Assembly (NCBI RefSeq): GCF_947179515.1
Contig: NC_067478.1
Coordinates: 24,668,266-24,732,265, forward strand
Source: Apodemus sylvaticus
Lineage: Eukaryota > Chordata > Mammalia > Rodentia > Muridae
Reading direction: 5' to 3'
DNA length: 64,000 bases
In this document: piece after piece, positions 20,690 to 31,539 of the stretch
Layout: each line of letters opens with the position of its first letter
Numbering within the stretch: position 1 is the stretch's first letter
Position numbers and translations under genes: made by a program
The notes under the pieces: generated by a model
The model's input: only the letters and a program-made list of their open reading frames with translations
Database searches by the model: none
Told to the model about the DNA's origin: nothing

Positions 20690-21095
20690 AAAGAAGGATC
20701 CGGGATAGGTTTTATAGAGCGAGGTATGGTGAGGTGAGAGGGGAGCATTGGCAGGCCGGTGCTGAGGCATCCCTCCCCCCTGAGGGACCAGTCATACAAC
20801 AGATATAGACTGGAATAGAGTTTATTTGGGTCATGGGGTGGGGCGTTGAGAAAGGAGTAGAGACAGAAAGACAGAGGCATGAGGGGGAGAAAGAGGCTGG
20901 CTAGGAACATGTGGAGAGAGGGAGAGAGGGGGAGACAGGGAGCGAGGGAAAGAGGGGTCAAGGAGAGAAGAGAATCAGAGAGAAAAAGAGAGTAAGAGAT
21001 CAAGGAGGGGGCAAATGGCCCCTTTTATAGTAAGATAGGCCTACCTGGCTATTGCCAGGTAACTGCTGGGTGGAGCCTAGAAAGAATGCTAACAC
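20690..21095 (-). mobile_element. Second solo LTR, related but diverged, minus strand
   Basis: The reverse complement starts 'tgttagcattctttctaggc', shares 'acctggcaatagccaggta', a TATA box (21,022-21,030 on the plus strand as ttttatagt) and an AATAAA (20,821-20,826 complement). The GA-rich plus strand in the middle is the complement of its pyrimidine-rich region. Confidence 0.65.
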
Positions 21096-21134
21096 AGATA
21101 AAATTAAATGTAAAAAAAAAAAAAGCTTTTTAAA

Positions 21135-21546
21135 TGTCTTTTCTTAAGATTAAAAACTGTACTCGTTCTGTGTGAGTCTGCACGAGTATATGTGTACTAT
21201 ATACATATGTGCCTCTTCAGAGGCCGGAAGAGGCACTCAGACCCCTTGACACTGGAGTTTCCGATGGTGTGACCCGCGTGTGGATGCTGGGAACATAACC
21301 CAGGGCCTCTGGAAGAAGGATAAGCATTCTCGATTTTGTTTGTTTGTTTATTTGGTTTTGGTTGTTCCAGACAAGGTTCCTCCCTACATTCCTGGCTGTC
21401 CTGGAACTTACTCTGTAGACGAGGCTAGCCTCAAATTCACAAAGATTCAGCTGCCTCTGCCTCCTGAGTGCTGTCATTAAAGGTGTGCGCCACTACCACT
21501 TGGCCAATAAACACTCTTAACTGAAGAGCCTTCCCTTCTGCCCTAA
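21135..21546 (-). repeat. B3 SINE split by a B1 insertion
   Basis: B3 reverse landmarks at 21,150-21,335 ('gaggccggaagaggcac', 'cagggcctctggaagaagga') resume after 21,508 ('aactgaagagccttcccttc'). Between them lies a minus-strand B1 (about 21,337-21,507). The flanks 'ataagcattctc' and 'ataaacactctt' look like a decayed target-site duplication. Confidence 0.8.
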
Positions 21547-21567
21547 CGTCTCTCTCAATAAAAACTT

Positions 21568-21745
21568 TAGTTTTGCTGGGCAGTGGTGGCGCACACTTGT
21601 AATCCCAAGCACTTGGGAGGCAGAGGCAGGTGGATTTCTGAGTTCGAGGCCAGCCTAGTCTACAAAGTGAGTCCAGGACAGCCAGGGCTACACAGAGAAA
21701 CCCTGTCTCAAAAAAAACAAAAGCAAAACAAAACAAAAAAAACCC
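21568..21745 (+). repeat. B1 SINE, young-looking
   Basis: 'ctgggcagtggtggcgcaca' to 'gaaaccctgtctcaaaaaaa', close to consensus. Confidence 0.96.
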
Positions 21746-22013
21746 CCAAAACACCTTTAGCCTTATTAGTGAGCTCCTGGCCTCAATCGGGTGGATGGCA
21801 CTCGTAAGAATGACACCCAGGTAGTCTTCTGGCCTCTACCCACGTGTATACACACGTGTGCGGGCACCCGTGCACACATAAGCATAAACATGTGCATAAA
21901 AATAGACAGAGCAAATCTTTGAGAAACCCACACTTACACTCTAGAATGTTCTTTCTTCTTTCCTTGAGCATCTTTCAATGCAAAAATTATTCTATTTTAT
22001 GTGTATGTGTATA

Positions 22014-22014
<1 letters not shown>

Positions 22015-22055
<41 letters not shown>

Positions 22056-22222
22056 AGTGTGTCTGTGTGCCTGGTGTTTGAAAAGGTCAGAAGAGAACTT
22101 CAGACTCTCTGGAACTGAAGTTACAGATGGTTGAGATCCATCATTTGCATGCAGGGAACTGAACCTGGGTCCTGTGGAAGAGCAGTCAGCGCTCTTCACT
22201 GCTGAGCCATCTCTCTAGCCCC
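22015..22222 (-). repeat. (TG)n plus B3/B2-type SINE
   Basis: A TG run (about 22,016-22,055) abuts 'aaaaggtcagaagagaactt' and ends 'ctgctgagccatctctctag'. Confidence 0.85.
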
Positions 22223-22224
22223 TT

Positions 22225-22639
22225 GTGTTTTAATTTTTGAGACAGGCTCTCACGATGTAAACTAGGCTGCTAAGTGTTGAGGCTAAAGGCATGTATCCCC
22301 ACACAAGTCTTTCCATTTTTAATAAACCTGAACTTTGCTTTGTACTGGCTTGTTTTGAAGTTCTTTTCAGGGTTGAAACCGAGGATCTGCTTTATGTAAG
22401 TGGTGGTCCCTAAGGGATTGACAGAGCCGCTGTGGGCTGCCATGTGGAGCTGTGCCTTTACCCCTGCCACAGCTGATGAGGCAGCTCCTCTACTCAAAGG
22501 ACCTGGACTCTGTGTGCTACGTAGTGTGAGCTCTTCTGCTTATTTGCACACAGCAGTCTTTCTCAAACTTGCTCTGCTACACACAAATCTGTGAATAGAA
22601 AGTTATGTCAGTATCTTAAATCTCCATCTAGAGTGGAGT
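22225..22639. other. Unassigned non-coding DNA
   Basis: A short antisense SINE remnant near 22,235-22,300; the rest has no recognisable feature. Confidence 0.35.
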
Positions 22640-22642
22640 GCT

Positions 22643-22675
<33 letters not shown>

Positions 22676-22858
22676 GTCTCTCTGTCTCTCTCTGTCTCTC
22701 TCTGTCTTTCTCTTTCTCTCTCCCTCCCTCCCCCTGGCTGTCCTGAAACTCCCCCTGTAGACCAGGTTGGTCTCAAACTCACAGAAATCCACCTGCCTTT
22801 GTCTCCTAGGGTTAGGGTTAATCCTGAGATAAAAATTGTGCACCACCACTGCCTGGCC
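22640..22858 (-). repeat. (TC)n tract and B1 SINE
   Basis: TC run with TCTG interruptions (22,640-22,730) joined to a diverged reverse B1 ('tagaccaggttggtctcaaa'). Confidence 0.88.
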
Positions 22859-23091
22859 ATTTTTGTTTTTTCATAAGCTAAATTTGTCTGTCTTTTTGGA
22901 GTCACTTTGCCCTGCTCTCCTGCCTCACTACCCATGAGCTGCTATGTCCCCAGCCATCTTTTGGTAGCTTTGCAGCTTTGCAGAAACATTCTTCTCAATT
23001 TCATCCTGAAATTTCATCTCTTACCACCACTAGGGATTAAATCTACCACAGTTATTCTACGTGCAAAGCTTTGTGAAAAAGATATTTTTGT

Positions 23092-23245
23092 TATTGTGTG
23101 TGTGTGTGTGTGTGTGTGTAAATTAGGACAACCTGCAGGAATTGTTTTTCTCCTTTTGGCATGTGCATCCTGGGACTGAACTCTGGTTGTCAGGTTTAGC
23201 ATCAAGCACCTTTATCTGCTGAGCTGTCTCAGCTTAGTTTGTTAA
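23092..23245 (-). repeat. (TG)n and B3-type SINE, diverged
   Basis: TG run 23,096-23,118, then 'gggactgaactctggttgtc' and 'ctgctgagctgtctcagc'. Confidence 0.65.
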
Positions 23246-23409
23246 TTGTTTGGCTGGCTGGTATTTTATTTGCTTGTTTGTCTGTTAACACACGTGCTTG
23301 GAGACAGGATCTGACAGATGGCAGTCAGGGCTCACACCTGTAATTCCAGCTCTCTTAGAGGTAGAATCAGGAGGACCAGGAGTCCAACATAGAGACTGTT
23401 TTGTATTCT

Positions 23410-23768
23410 TTCTATTGGGGAGAATAAAATCCTCCCTCTGTGTGGAGACATGTCATTGTCTCCTCTCTCAAGAGCTAATCCAGTTGGTCTGGCTACTCAC
23501 CTGGCTAAGGGACCAGAGCTCAGGAAGCTAGACTCACTTAACACCGGAAGATGGGAGGAATAATTATTCCCTTCTATGACATAATGTCCTTTTCCTTCCC
23601 AGAATCCCTGCTCTGTTTGCAATTGTTAAAGACCTACCTGCCTTGTGGTTCCGCTAGATCCATCTGCCTATCTGAGTTTTGATTCAGAAGGGTGAAATGT
23701 TTCCTTTTTCTTATTTTCTGTCTTTCCAATGTCAGCTAGGGCCTAGAGAAGTGTCCTCTGGTGTTGTG
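23410..23768. other. Unassigned non-coding DNA
   Basis: A short B4-like plus-strand unit ends near 23,400; beyond it no feature is supported. Confidence 0.35.
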
Positions 23769-23784
23769 GGCCTTTTTACTCTTT

Positions 23785-24007
23785 TTTTTCTTTTCTTTCT
23801 TTCTTTCTTTTTTTTTTGTTTTTTTTTGTTGTTGTTGTTGTTGTTTTTTTGTTGTTGTTGTTTTTGGTCTTTCGAGACAGGGTTTCTCTGTGTAGACCTG
23901 GCTGTCCTGGAACTCACTCTGTAGACCAGGCTGGCCTTGAACTCAGAAATCCGCCTGCTTCTGCCTCCCAAGTGCTGGGATTACAGGCATGCACCACCAC
24001 GCCCAGC
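23785..24007 (-). repeat. B1 SINE with long T/GTT tail and 14-bp target-site duplication
   Basis: Flanked by 'cctttttactcttt' at 23,771-23,784 and 24,008-24,021. The body is near-consensus. The tail has expanded into TTTC and (GTT)n. Confidence 0.95.
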
Positions 24008-24021
24008 CCTTTTTACTCTTT

Positions 24022-24319
24022 CTCTGAACCCTTCATCCCTTTCACGTGACCACTTGTTCTATTTGTAGCTGACAACCTTGCCAGTTTTACTCAAATGGCA
24101 TGGCCTTTTTCCTTCCCATTTTTCATCTCCCTTCTCTGAGTAGCTGCTGAGATGTCTCCCTTGCCTGCCCTGTTGTTTGTCTTTTAAACTCTAAAAATAT
24201 GGTCCGCAAGTCTCCTTTGGAGTCTGGGTTCTAATACTTTAGTTAAGGAGACTCAGAACTCCAAGTGCAGGTTCTAGGGGAGATTTGCCCAATATTCTTG
24301 CAACATCTGATGAGCCCCT
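24022..24319. other. Unassigned non-coding DNA
   Basis: No feature supported. Confidence 0.35.
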
Positions 24320-24390
24320 GCATGTGCGTGCTCATGTGTGCATGCCTGTGTGTGGTACGTGCGTGAGTGCCTCTGTGTATGTGTGTGTCT

Positions 24391-24438
<48 letters not shown>

Positions 24439-24560
24439 AGGTAAGAACATAACATGCTGCTCAGTTCTTTCATTGTGTAGGTTCTAGGGACAGAAATCAG
24501 TCCCTGGGGCCTGGTAGCAAGTACTTTTATCAGCTGAGCCACTTCAATGGCCCCACAGTG
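24320..24560 (-). repeat. TG/CA tracts and B3-type SINE
   Basis: TG-rich 24,320-24,390, a CA run 24,393-24,436, then 'agcaagtacttttatcagctgagcca' elements of a diverged tRNA SINE. Confidence 0.65.
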
Positions 24561-24997
24561 TAAATCTTGATCGTGTAAGAGAAACATTTACCTGCCCCCT
24601 TGCAAGGCGTAGGCAGTTGAAGATAAGGGAAGTTACTTCGTTTATTTGTTCTGTCCCACCCTTCCAGAATGAGCAAGGCAGGTTTTTTGTTTTTGAGAGG
24701 GATCCTGTACCTGCAAGCTTCCTCGTTCATTTGCATAAGAGTTTTCAAACCTACCACATACTTCTGAGCTCCACTAACTAATTATCAAATGCTTGTACAA
24801 AAATTCAAACTGCCTGTTGGAACAGGTTCGCAACACCAGCACTCTAGAGATTGTCACTAGTTCAAGACAAGCTGAGCTACATAGTAAGACCCTGTTTTGA
24901 AAATAAAAATAAAATCCAAACTGCCTTATCCACTACTGCTTTCAATTTTTTAATTTTATTTATTTTTTTCTTTTTGTTTGTTTGTTTTTTTGTTTGG

Positions 24998-25000
<3 letters not shown>

Positions 25001-25037
<37 letters not shown>

Positions 25038-25172
25038 AGACAGGGTTTCTCTGTATAGCCCTGGCTGTCCTGGAGCTCACTCTGTAGACCAGGCTGGCCT
25101 CGAACTCAGAAATCCGCCTGCCTCTGCCTCCCAGAGTGCTGGGATTAAAGGCATGCACCACCACCGCCCCGT
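25001..25172 (-). repeat. B1 SINE with 36-nt poly(T)
   Basis: Uninterrupted T run 25,001-25,036 (the A-tail on the minus strand) and a near-consensus body. It carries the variant 'cctcccagagtgctggg'. Confidence 0.96.
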
Positions 25173-25274
25173 TTATTACTATTTTTTAAGTGTAATATGT
25201 GGATCCAGCTCAGAGGCTTCTCTAGGCTAGGTTTTGTTTTTGTTTTTGTTTTGTTTGTTTGTTTTGTTTTTTGG

Positions 25275-25424
25275 ATTTGGTTTTTTGAGACAGGGTTTCT
25301 CTGTATAGTCCTGGCTGTTCTGGAACTCACTCTGTAGACCAGGCTGGCCTCGAACTCAGAAATCCGCCTGCCTCTGCTTCCTAGAGTGCTGGGAAAACAG
25401 GCGTGCACCACCATTGCCCAGCTT
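25275..25424 (-). repeat. B1 SINE
   Basis: Near-consensus reverse B1 with the same 'agagtgctgggaaaac' variant as the neighbour at 25,037, suggesting the same subfamily. Confidence 0.95.
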
Positions 25425-25744
25425 CACTTTCTTTTTCAGAGACGCAAGAACCTGGAAGCCAGCAAGTTTCCACACTCAACCACACCTGTGACATCCTCTG
25501 GCCAGTTGGCTTTGTGTGTGTGCCTGACTTTTTAAAAAGGTTCAGACACTGCCTCTCCATACTACTAAATTGCTTATCCTGCCTTATCCCCTTGGGTAGC
25601 TGGGATAACAGACCAGAGCCACCAGGGATGACTTTGTTTTTAAAAATAAAGAACTAAAGAACCAATCATGGTGGCAACTATCTGCAACCCAAGGACTGGG
25701 GCGGTGGGGTCGAATGCAAAGAAAGACAGGCAGGGCACAGGAGC

Positions 25745-25781
<37 letters not shown>

Positions 25782-26755
25782 CTTATTTGTTGGGCTTTTT
25801 TTTGGTATTTATTACTTTACTTTTAAATAAAAGAACTGTAATGAAACCCATTTCTTTTTTTTTTCCTTTTCCTTTCAGTCTTTCACTTTCTTTCCTTCTT
25901 TTTTGAAGGTCATTTTTTAAAGTGATTCTCTTTGAAGTTACAGCTTTGTTTTGAAAGAGCCTTCAATGGAGCTGTCTAGGGAGGTGAACTGAACCACAAG
26001 AATTTAGTTATCAGTCAGGGCGAGCTTCAGGTAGGCCACTAGTGATGTGTGGACATTTCTATCGTAGTCATTCTTTTTTACCTCGACAAGCTTTCTTATG
26101 TTGTGTATGTAGGCCTTAAACTCTAAAAATTTAACCCCTCTCTCTGTGTCTGTCTCTCCCTGTCTCTCTCTGTGTCTCTATCTCTGTCTCTCTCTGATGC
26201 TGGAGGAGACCTGATCCTTACCCTCTCTCCCAGAGCCAGCCTGCAGTCCTTCCTTTCTCCCTAAGTAGTTTGTACTCCGTGTAAATTGTTTATTTACGTG
26301 GATTATCTTCCTCAAATATAAACGTAATTTAAATTGTAGTTTAGAGAGACTTGTCAACAACAAACAGGGCAGAGCCTTTGTTGATAAATAGTTCACATTC
26401 CACAAGGCAGAGGCACACTCGGCCCTCCTGGGTATCAGGCCTCCTCTCTTTGATCCCACTCATTACATATGCTGGCACGAAATGACTTGTAAAGTATCCG
26501 ATTTATTATCGCTTATGATCCTGTACAGGATGACATCATTCTAGGTCCACAGGTTTACAGGGCCGAGAACTATTTGTTAAACTACAGTGAGAAATGGCCT
26601 TCTCATTTTGCTAGGTTGGTTTCTCAGCCTACTTCCTGCCCTTGGAGCTACCCTTGAGGCCTCACTGTCACGCTCTCTAGCCATCTGTCTCCCTGCTTCT
26701 GCTTTCTTTCTTCAATGACAGCCATTCCCTCGGTAAATCACAGTCCTCTCATGTG
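25425..26755. other. Mostly unassigned DNA with simple repeats
   Basis: Contains (TG)n at 25,748-25,778 and a TC/TG-rich stretch at 26,130-26,195. 26,200-26,750 appears unique, without a convincing coding frame. Confidence 0.4.
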
Positions 26756-26759
26756 GGTT

Positions 26760-26890
26760 TTGTTGTTGAGACATAATCTTAGGTTCCAGGCTGGCCTGGA
26801 ACCCATTATGTCTCAGAAGCTGGCCTTACTTTAGACCCTCCTCCTTCCAGCTCCAAAGCACCAGAATGACAGGTGTGTGCTTATAGACTA
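26760..26890 (-). repeat. B1-like SINE, diverged
   Basis: 'ccaggctggcctggaaccc' and 'ccagaatgacaggtgtgtgc'. Confidence 0.6.
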
Positions 26891-27007
26891 TGAATGCTTT
26901 CTTATGCATATATATGCATATTCAAACTAGACACATTATAGATAGACCACATAAGTGGTCATGATAAAAAATTTCAAGTCATATTAAAAAGGATAACTAT
27001 AAAAATT

Positions 27008-27150
27008 AAATCATAGCCAAGCACAATGACTCATAACTGTAATCATCCCAGGCCTCAAGAGGATTTCCATCAGTTCCAGGCCAGCCTGGGCTACATAGCA
27101 AGTCCAACCTGGACTGAGACCCTTACTCCAAAAACAAAGCAAAAACAGCT
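27008..27150 (+). repeat. B4/B1-type SINE, diverged
   Basis: 'ccaagcacaatgactcataa', 'ttccaggccagcctgggcta', A-rich tail. Confidence 0.7.
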
Positions 27151-27270
27151 CTACTATTAAATAAGAAGCAAGTTGCAATCAAAGTCTTATAGTATACAAA
27201 ATTAGAAATTAAAAAAAGAAGTAATTAAAACAAAGCAAACAACAGAAAAAAATTGATTCAAGATAGACAT

Positions 27271-27462
27271 GGTAGCCGGGCAGTGTTGGCACATACCTGT
27301 AATCCCAGCACTCTGGGAGGCAGAGGCAGGCATATTTCTGAGTTCGAGGCCAGCCTGGTCTACAGAGTGAGGTGCGTTCCAGGACAGCCAGGGCTACACA
27401 GAGAAACCCTGTCCAAAAAAACCAAAACCAAACCAAAAACAAAAAACAAAAACAAACCAAGC
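27271..27462 (+). repeat. B1 SINE with 12-bp target-site duplication
   Basis: Flanked by 'caagatagacat' at 27,259-27,270 and 27,463-27,474. It has 'cagcactctgggaggcag', the complement of the variant seen in the 25-kb B1s, and a small duplication near 'gagtgaggtgcgttcc'. Confidence 0.95.
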
Positions 27463-27474
27463 CAAGATAGACAT

Positions 27475-27650
27475 AGTGATCAATATCTGCAATCCACTCA
27501 CTTCCTGAAGATGAGACAGCTGGATTGTTGTGAGTTCAAGTACAGCCAGGATCACCATAAAAAAATCAAACAAACAAACAAACAAAAAAACAAACAGAAA
27601 AACAAAATCTGACACTGTCTCAAAAATTCAGTAAAAATAAATAATAAGAA
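27475..27650 (+). repeat. B4-like SINE, diverged
   Basis: 'gtgatcaatatctgcaatcc' and 'gttcaagtacagccaggatc' with (CAAA)n. Confidence 0.55.
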
Positions 27651-27659
27651 AACCAACCA

Positions 27660-27998
27660 ACAAACTATGGGCTATAGGACAGCAATGACAAGCAGCTTAT
27701 GAGGCTAAGGGGTGAACCCCAGCACACACCCCTCACCCTCAGGGGCCCAAGTCAGCATTTGTATACTTATAAGGCTGGCCTGGTATCAAGCATTTGTGAA
27801 AGCATGCTTTTCTTGCCTGAGCCAAGAAGGGGATGGGGCAGCTTTCTGCTTCATCCTCTCTCTCTCTCTCTCTCTCTCTGAAGCTCCTCCCTCTCTTATC
27901 TGTAGGTTTCCTGCTGCGGTTTGTCTGTCTCTGCACAATTAGCTGCTGCCTGTTCTTCCCTTCCCCCCTCCTTTTATTTATTTATTTATTTTTAATTT
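27660..27998. other. Unassigned DNA with (TC)n
   Basis: Contains a short TC run (27,857-27,880). No gene seen. Confidence 0.4.
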
Positions 27999-27999
27999 T

Positions 28000-28143
28000 T
28001 TTATTTCGAGACAGAGTTTCTCTGTGTAGCCCTGGCTGTCCTGGAGCTCACTCTGTGGACCAGGCTGGCCTTGAACTCAGAAACCTGCCTGCCTCTGCCT
28101 CCCAAGGACTGGGACCAAAGGCATGTACCACCACTGCCCTGCC
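28000..28143 (-). repeat. B1 SINE
   Basis: 'tttcgagacagagtttctct' to 'accaccactgccctgcc'. Confidence 0.94.
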
Positions 28144-28149
28144 CCTCTA

Positions 28150-28635
28150 TGTTCTTTATCTGTCTTTTTCTGTCCCCCTCCTCCAGAGGTTGGTGGCACT
28201 AATATGGAGGCTGGATCTTCTTTCCTGGTCTTTGAAGAGAAGAAAGAGAGAGAGGCAGCAGGCCATTGTCGGGGGTAGGACAGGATAAGGTTTCCTTGGC
28301 TTTCTCTGGTATGTCAGCTCACCAGCTAGGCTTTCTCCTCCATTCTGGGATAGTAATTAATTTATGCCATGTGCAGTTCTTCCCACCTTTCCACAAAACA
28401 AGTTAATGAGAATTGTGATGCACACCTGCAACCCCAGAACTTCAGATATTGAAGGTTGTCAAAATTAATAAAATACACCTCAAACCAAAATACACCTCAA
28501 AAACAAACCAGTAGACCGGCCTCCCAGTCACGCTCCTTCCCCCTTCTGGTTCTTCCTGTCTGTCAGCCACTAGGAGCAATATTATACCAAATGTTTACAC
28601 TAGACTTTTGTCTACTTGAGGAAATCATTGCCAAG
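28150..28635. other. Unassigned non-coding DNA
   Basis: No feature supported apart from a short B4-like A-rich remnant near 28,405-28,500. Confidence 0.35.
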
Positions 28636-28637
28636 TT

Positions 28638-28668
28638 TGTGTGTGTGTGTGTGTGTCTGTCTGCGTGC

Positions 28669-28712
<44 letters not shown>
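28638..28712. repeat. (TG)n microsatellite with CGTG steps
   Basis: Two TG runs separated by 'ctgtctgcgtgcgtgcg'. Confidence 0.97.
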
Positions 28713-28714
<2 letters not shown>

Positions 28715-28715
<1 letters not shown>

Positions 28716-28950
28716 AAAACAACCCAGAAATTTAGTTCCTCATAGTTCTAGACTCCAAAAGTGATGTCAAGATGTCTGCAAGGTTGGTTCCTTTTAAGGA
28801 ATGTAAGACACTGCTTTATGTGCTCGTAGCTCCCATGGCTGCTAGTAACTTTAGTGTCCTTAGGTTGTAAAAGATGAATTTCTCTTATATCAACATTCTT
28901 TACATTACCTTCTTCTGTTTGTCAAATCACTCTTCTCGATTTTTATTTTT
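28715..28950. other. Unassigned non-coding DNA
   Basis: No feature supported. Confidence 0.35.
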
Positions 28951-29355
28951 ATCTATCTATCTGTCTGTCTGTCTGTCTGTCTGTCTAGTCAGGGTCTCAC
29001 TATGTAGCCCTGGCTGGCTTGGAACTCACTATGCAGACCAGGCTGGCCTCTAACTTTCCTCCTTCTATTTCTCCACTCTTATTTTTTCTTTTGACAGGAT
29101 TCCACAGTTTAACCCACGCTCAGGCTTCTTGAGTTCTGGCATTACAGGCTTGCCTTTCATTTGTTTGTTTGTTTGTTTGTTTTTGGTTTTTGGAGACAGG
29201 GTTTCTCTGTGTAGCCCTGGCTGTTCTGGAACTCACTCTGTAGACCAGGCTGGCCTCAAACTCAGAAATCCACCTGACCTGCCTCTGTCTCCCAAGTGCT
29301 GGGATTACAGGCTTGGGCCACCACCGATGGCTTTGTTTATTTATTTATTTATTTA

Positions 29356-29390
<35 letters not shown>

Positions 29391-29420
29391 GATTAAAGGT
29401 GTGTGCCACCAGGCCTGACC
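28951..29420 (-). repeat. (TCTG)n and nested antisense B1 SINEs
   Basis: (TATC/TCTG)n at 28,951-28,987; partial B1 to 29,065; a full B1 at about 29,180-29,335; (TTTA)n and a poly(T) run (about 29,360-29,390); then 'gattaaaggtgtgtgccacc', the 5' end of a further B1. Confidence 0.85.
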
Positions 29421-29424
29421 TTGC

Positions 29425-29988
29425 CTTTTCTTTTATAAGGACACTTATCTTTGGTATTGGGTTGATTCTAAAGGAAGGATGACCTCATTTCCAAGCTCTT
29501 AACTTAATTAGACCTGCAAACATTGTTTTTTTCCAGCTAAGGTCACATTCACAGATTCCATAAGGATGTATCTTCGGGATGCATGTACTCCTGATTACGT
29601 GTCTCTTTCATTGCTACTTTGGGGATGGGGCAGGGATGGGTGCATGAACCTAGCTTTCTGGGGCTGACAGGCATTTAATCCCTTCCTCTAAAATAACACA
29701 TGATTTTATTGTATTGAAATTTTTGAAAACGTGAAAATCTAATTGTCTACTCAAATTATTACCCTCTAACCAACCAACCCACTATTCTGTTTGCACCCTT
29801 TCAAGCTATTGCGTTTCATTTCAGGCTTGAAGCTTTTAAAACATGCAGGAATACAAATCAAAGCATGAAGGTATAGTCAAACTATTCATATACATCCAAA
29901 CTCTACTCATTCTTTATAGGTTACTGATGACTAATGGATAAGGTTCTTAGCACCAAAACAATGCAAAGAGGAATACATCACAGAACTC
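29425..29988. other. Unassigned AT-rich DNA
   Basis: Apparently unique. No coding frame or repeat recognised. Confidence 0.4.
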
Positions 29989-29989
29989 C

Positions 29990-30172
29990 TTTTTTTAAAG
30001 GATGTATTTATTATATTCATATAAATACACTGTAGCTGTTTTCCACACACCAGAAGAGGGCTTCAGATCCTATTACAGATGGTTGTGAGCCACCATGCAG
30101 TTGCTGGGAATTGAACTCAGGACCTCTGGAAGAGCAGTCAGTGCTCTTAATCACTGAGCCACCTCTTCAGCC
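29990..30172 (-). repeat. B2 SINE
   Basis: Reverse B2 from 'tttttttaaaggatgtattt' to 'actgagccacctcttcagcc'. Confidence 0.93.
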
Positions 30173-30174
30173 TT

Positions 30175-30470
30175 TCACAGAACCCTTTTCACACACAGGC
30201 TATTCAAAATTTACAGCTGTACAGTCTAATCTCCCAGAGTGGCTTTTCCAAGGACTGCATAGCAATACTACCAGCAAAGAACAGATTAGGCCTAAATCCA
30301 TTCTTTGTCATAGTATATTCCTATTCTACCATTTCCATCCCCACTACCCACAGAAACTTCACAGGTATTTGACTGGCAAGCTTCTTGTTTTACTCCCCCC
30401 CTCTCCGCCCCCCCCCCCCCCCCCCGGTGTCTCTATATCTCTCTGTGTGTGTCTCTGTCTTTTTCTCTCT
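30175..30470. other. Unassigned DNA with an 18-nt poly(C) run
   Basis: C homopolymer at 30,408-30,425. Otherwise nothing recognised. Confidence 0.45.
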
Positions 30471-30590
30471 CCCTAAGGTTTCTCTGTGTAGTCCTAGCTC
30501 TCCTGGAATTTGCTTTGTAGACCAGGCTGGCCTCAACTCACAGATCTGCCTGCCCGGCTTGCATCACTGTGCTCAGTGTTTTCATAACCC
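30471..30590 (-). repeat. B1 SINE, truncated
   Basis: 'ggtttctctgtgtagtccta' to 'acagatctgcctgcccgg'. Confidence 0.8.
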
Positions 30591-30599
30591 TTTTCTGCT

Positions 30600-31310
30600 T
30601 GGTCAGAAAGCCACGGCTAGTCTAATGCAAGATACTTTCGCTTCTGTCCTGGGCATGAGACTGACCTTGTGGTGGAGGGGAAGGAAGAAGCTTGGTACAA
30701 GGGTTGAGGGTCAACTTGTGAAAGGCCTTTACTGACATTTCTGGTTGTGAGCTCTCTAAATATGCAGGGGAGTTCTATTCATTGGACAACTGAAAAGACC
30801 CGGGCTTCACAGTTGGGCTAAGCATTTGATGTCCCAATGCAAAGGACTGAAGCTTCAAAAGCCAGCTCCACATACAATTGCTTGCAGAAACCCCAAACTC
30901 GTACAAGTGTGGTGAAATAGGTTAACCTTTGTTTTTTTGGGACAGAGTCTCGGCTATGCAACCTTGCCTCGTCTGCAAGTCACTTAGTAACCTAGCTGGC
31001 CTGGCAATGCACCTGCCTTAGGGTCCTGAACGCGGAGTTTTGTAGGCATTAGCTATCACGCTTAATTTTTTTTTTTAAATCACTGAGCTACATTCCCAGA
31101 ATCAAACTATTGTTTTGCCACCTTGTCTCATTTTCGTTCTACTTGTAGATTCTATTCTAGACTGCTCAAGTACTTGTTTGAATTGTTAGAGTGGCATTAG
31201 GTTACAGTAGGTTTACTATAAGTAAACAAAAAGACTCCAAGTATCCCACGCAGGACCTCTTAGGCTATGTGAGTGCCCTACCACTGAGCTCTATCCCTCG
31301 CGTCCAAGGT
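30600..31310. other. Unassigned DNA with diverged antisense SINEs
   Basis: Diverged units at 30,935-31,090 and an ID-like unit at 31,230-31,305 ('gccctaccactgagctctat'). 30,600-30,930 has no recognised feature. Confidence 0.45.
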
Positions 31311-31539
31311 TTGGGTAAAATTCAAGCGTCTCACTAAAGGAAGAGCCATAAAATTTCCCGACAGCAGGAAGACAGAAGCGAGAAAAAAGCGCTGGGCGAT
31401 GTGTAAGGATTGGCAGTCAAATGTCAGCTGCGGTGGTGCAGAGACGAACACAGAAGTGTTTCAAAGGCTGGACTCTTTAAATCTAAATGATAGTTCACAT
31501 CGCAGGGAATGGAAAGCCAGCTGGGCCGTGGGAACAAAG

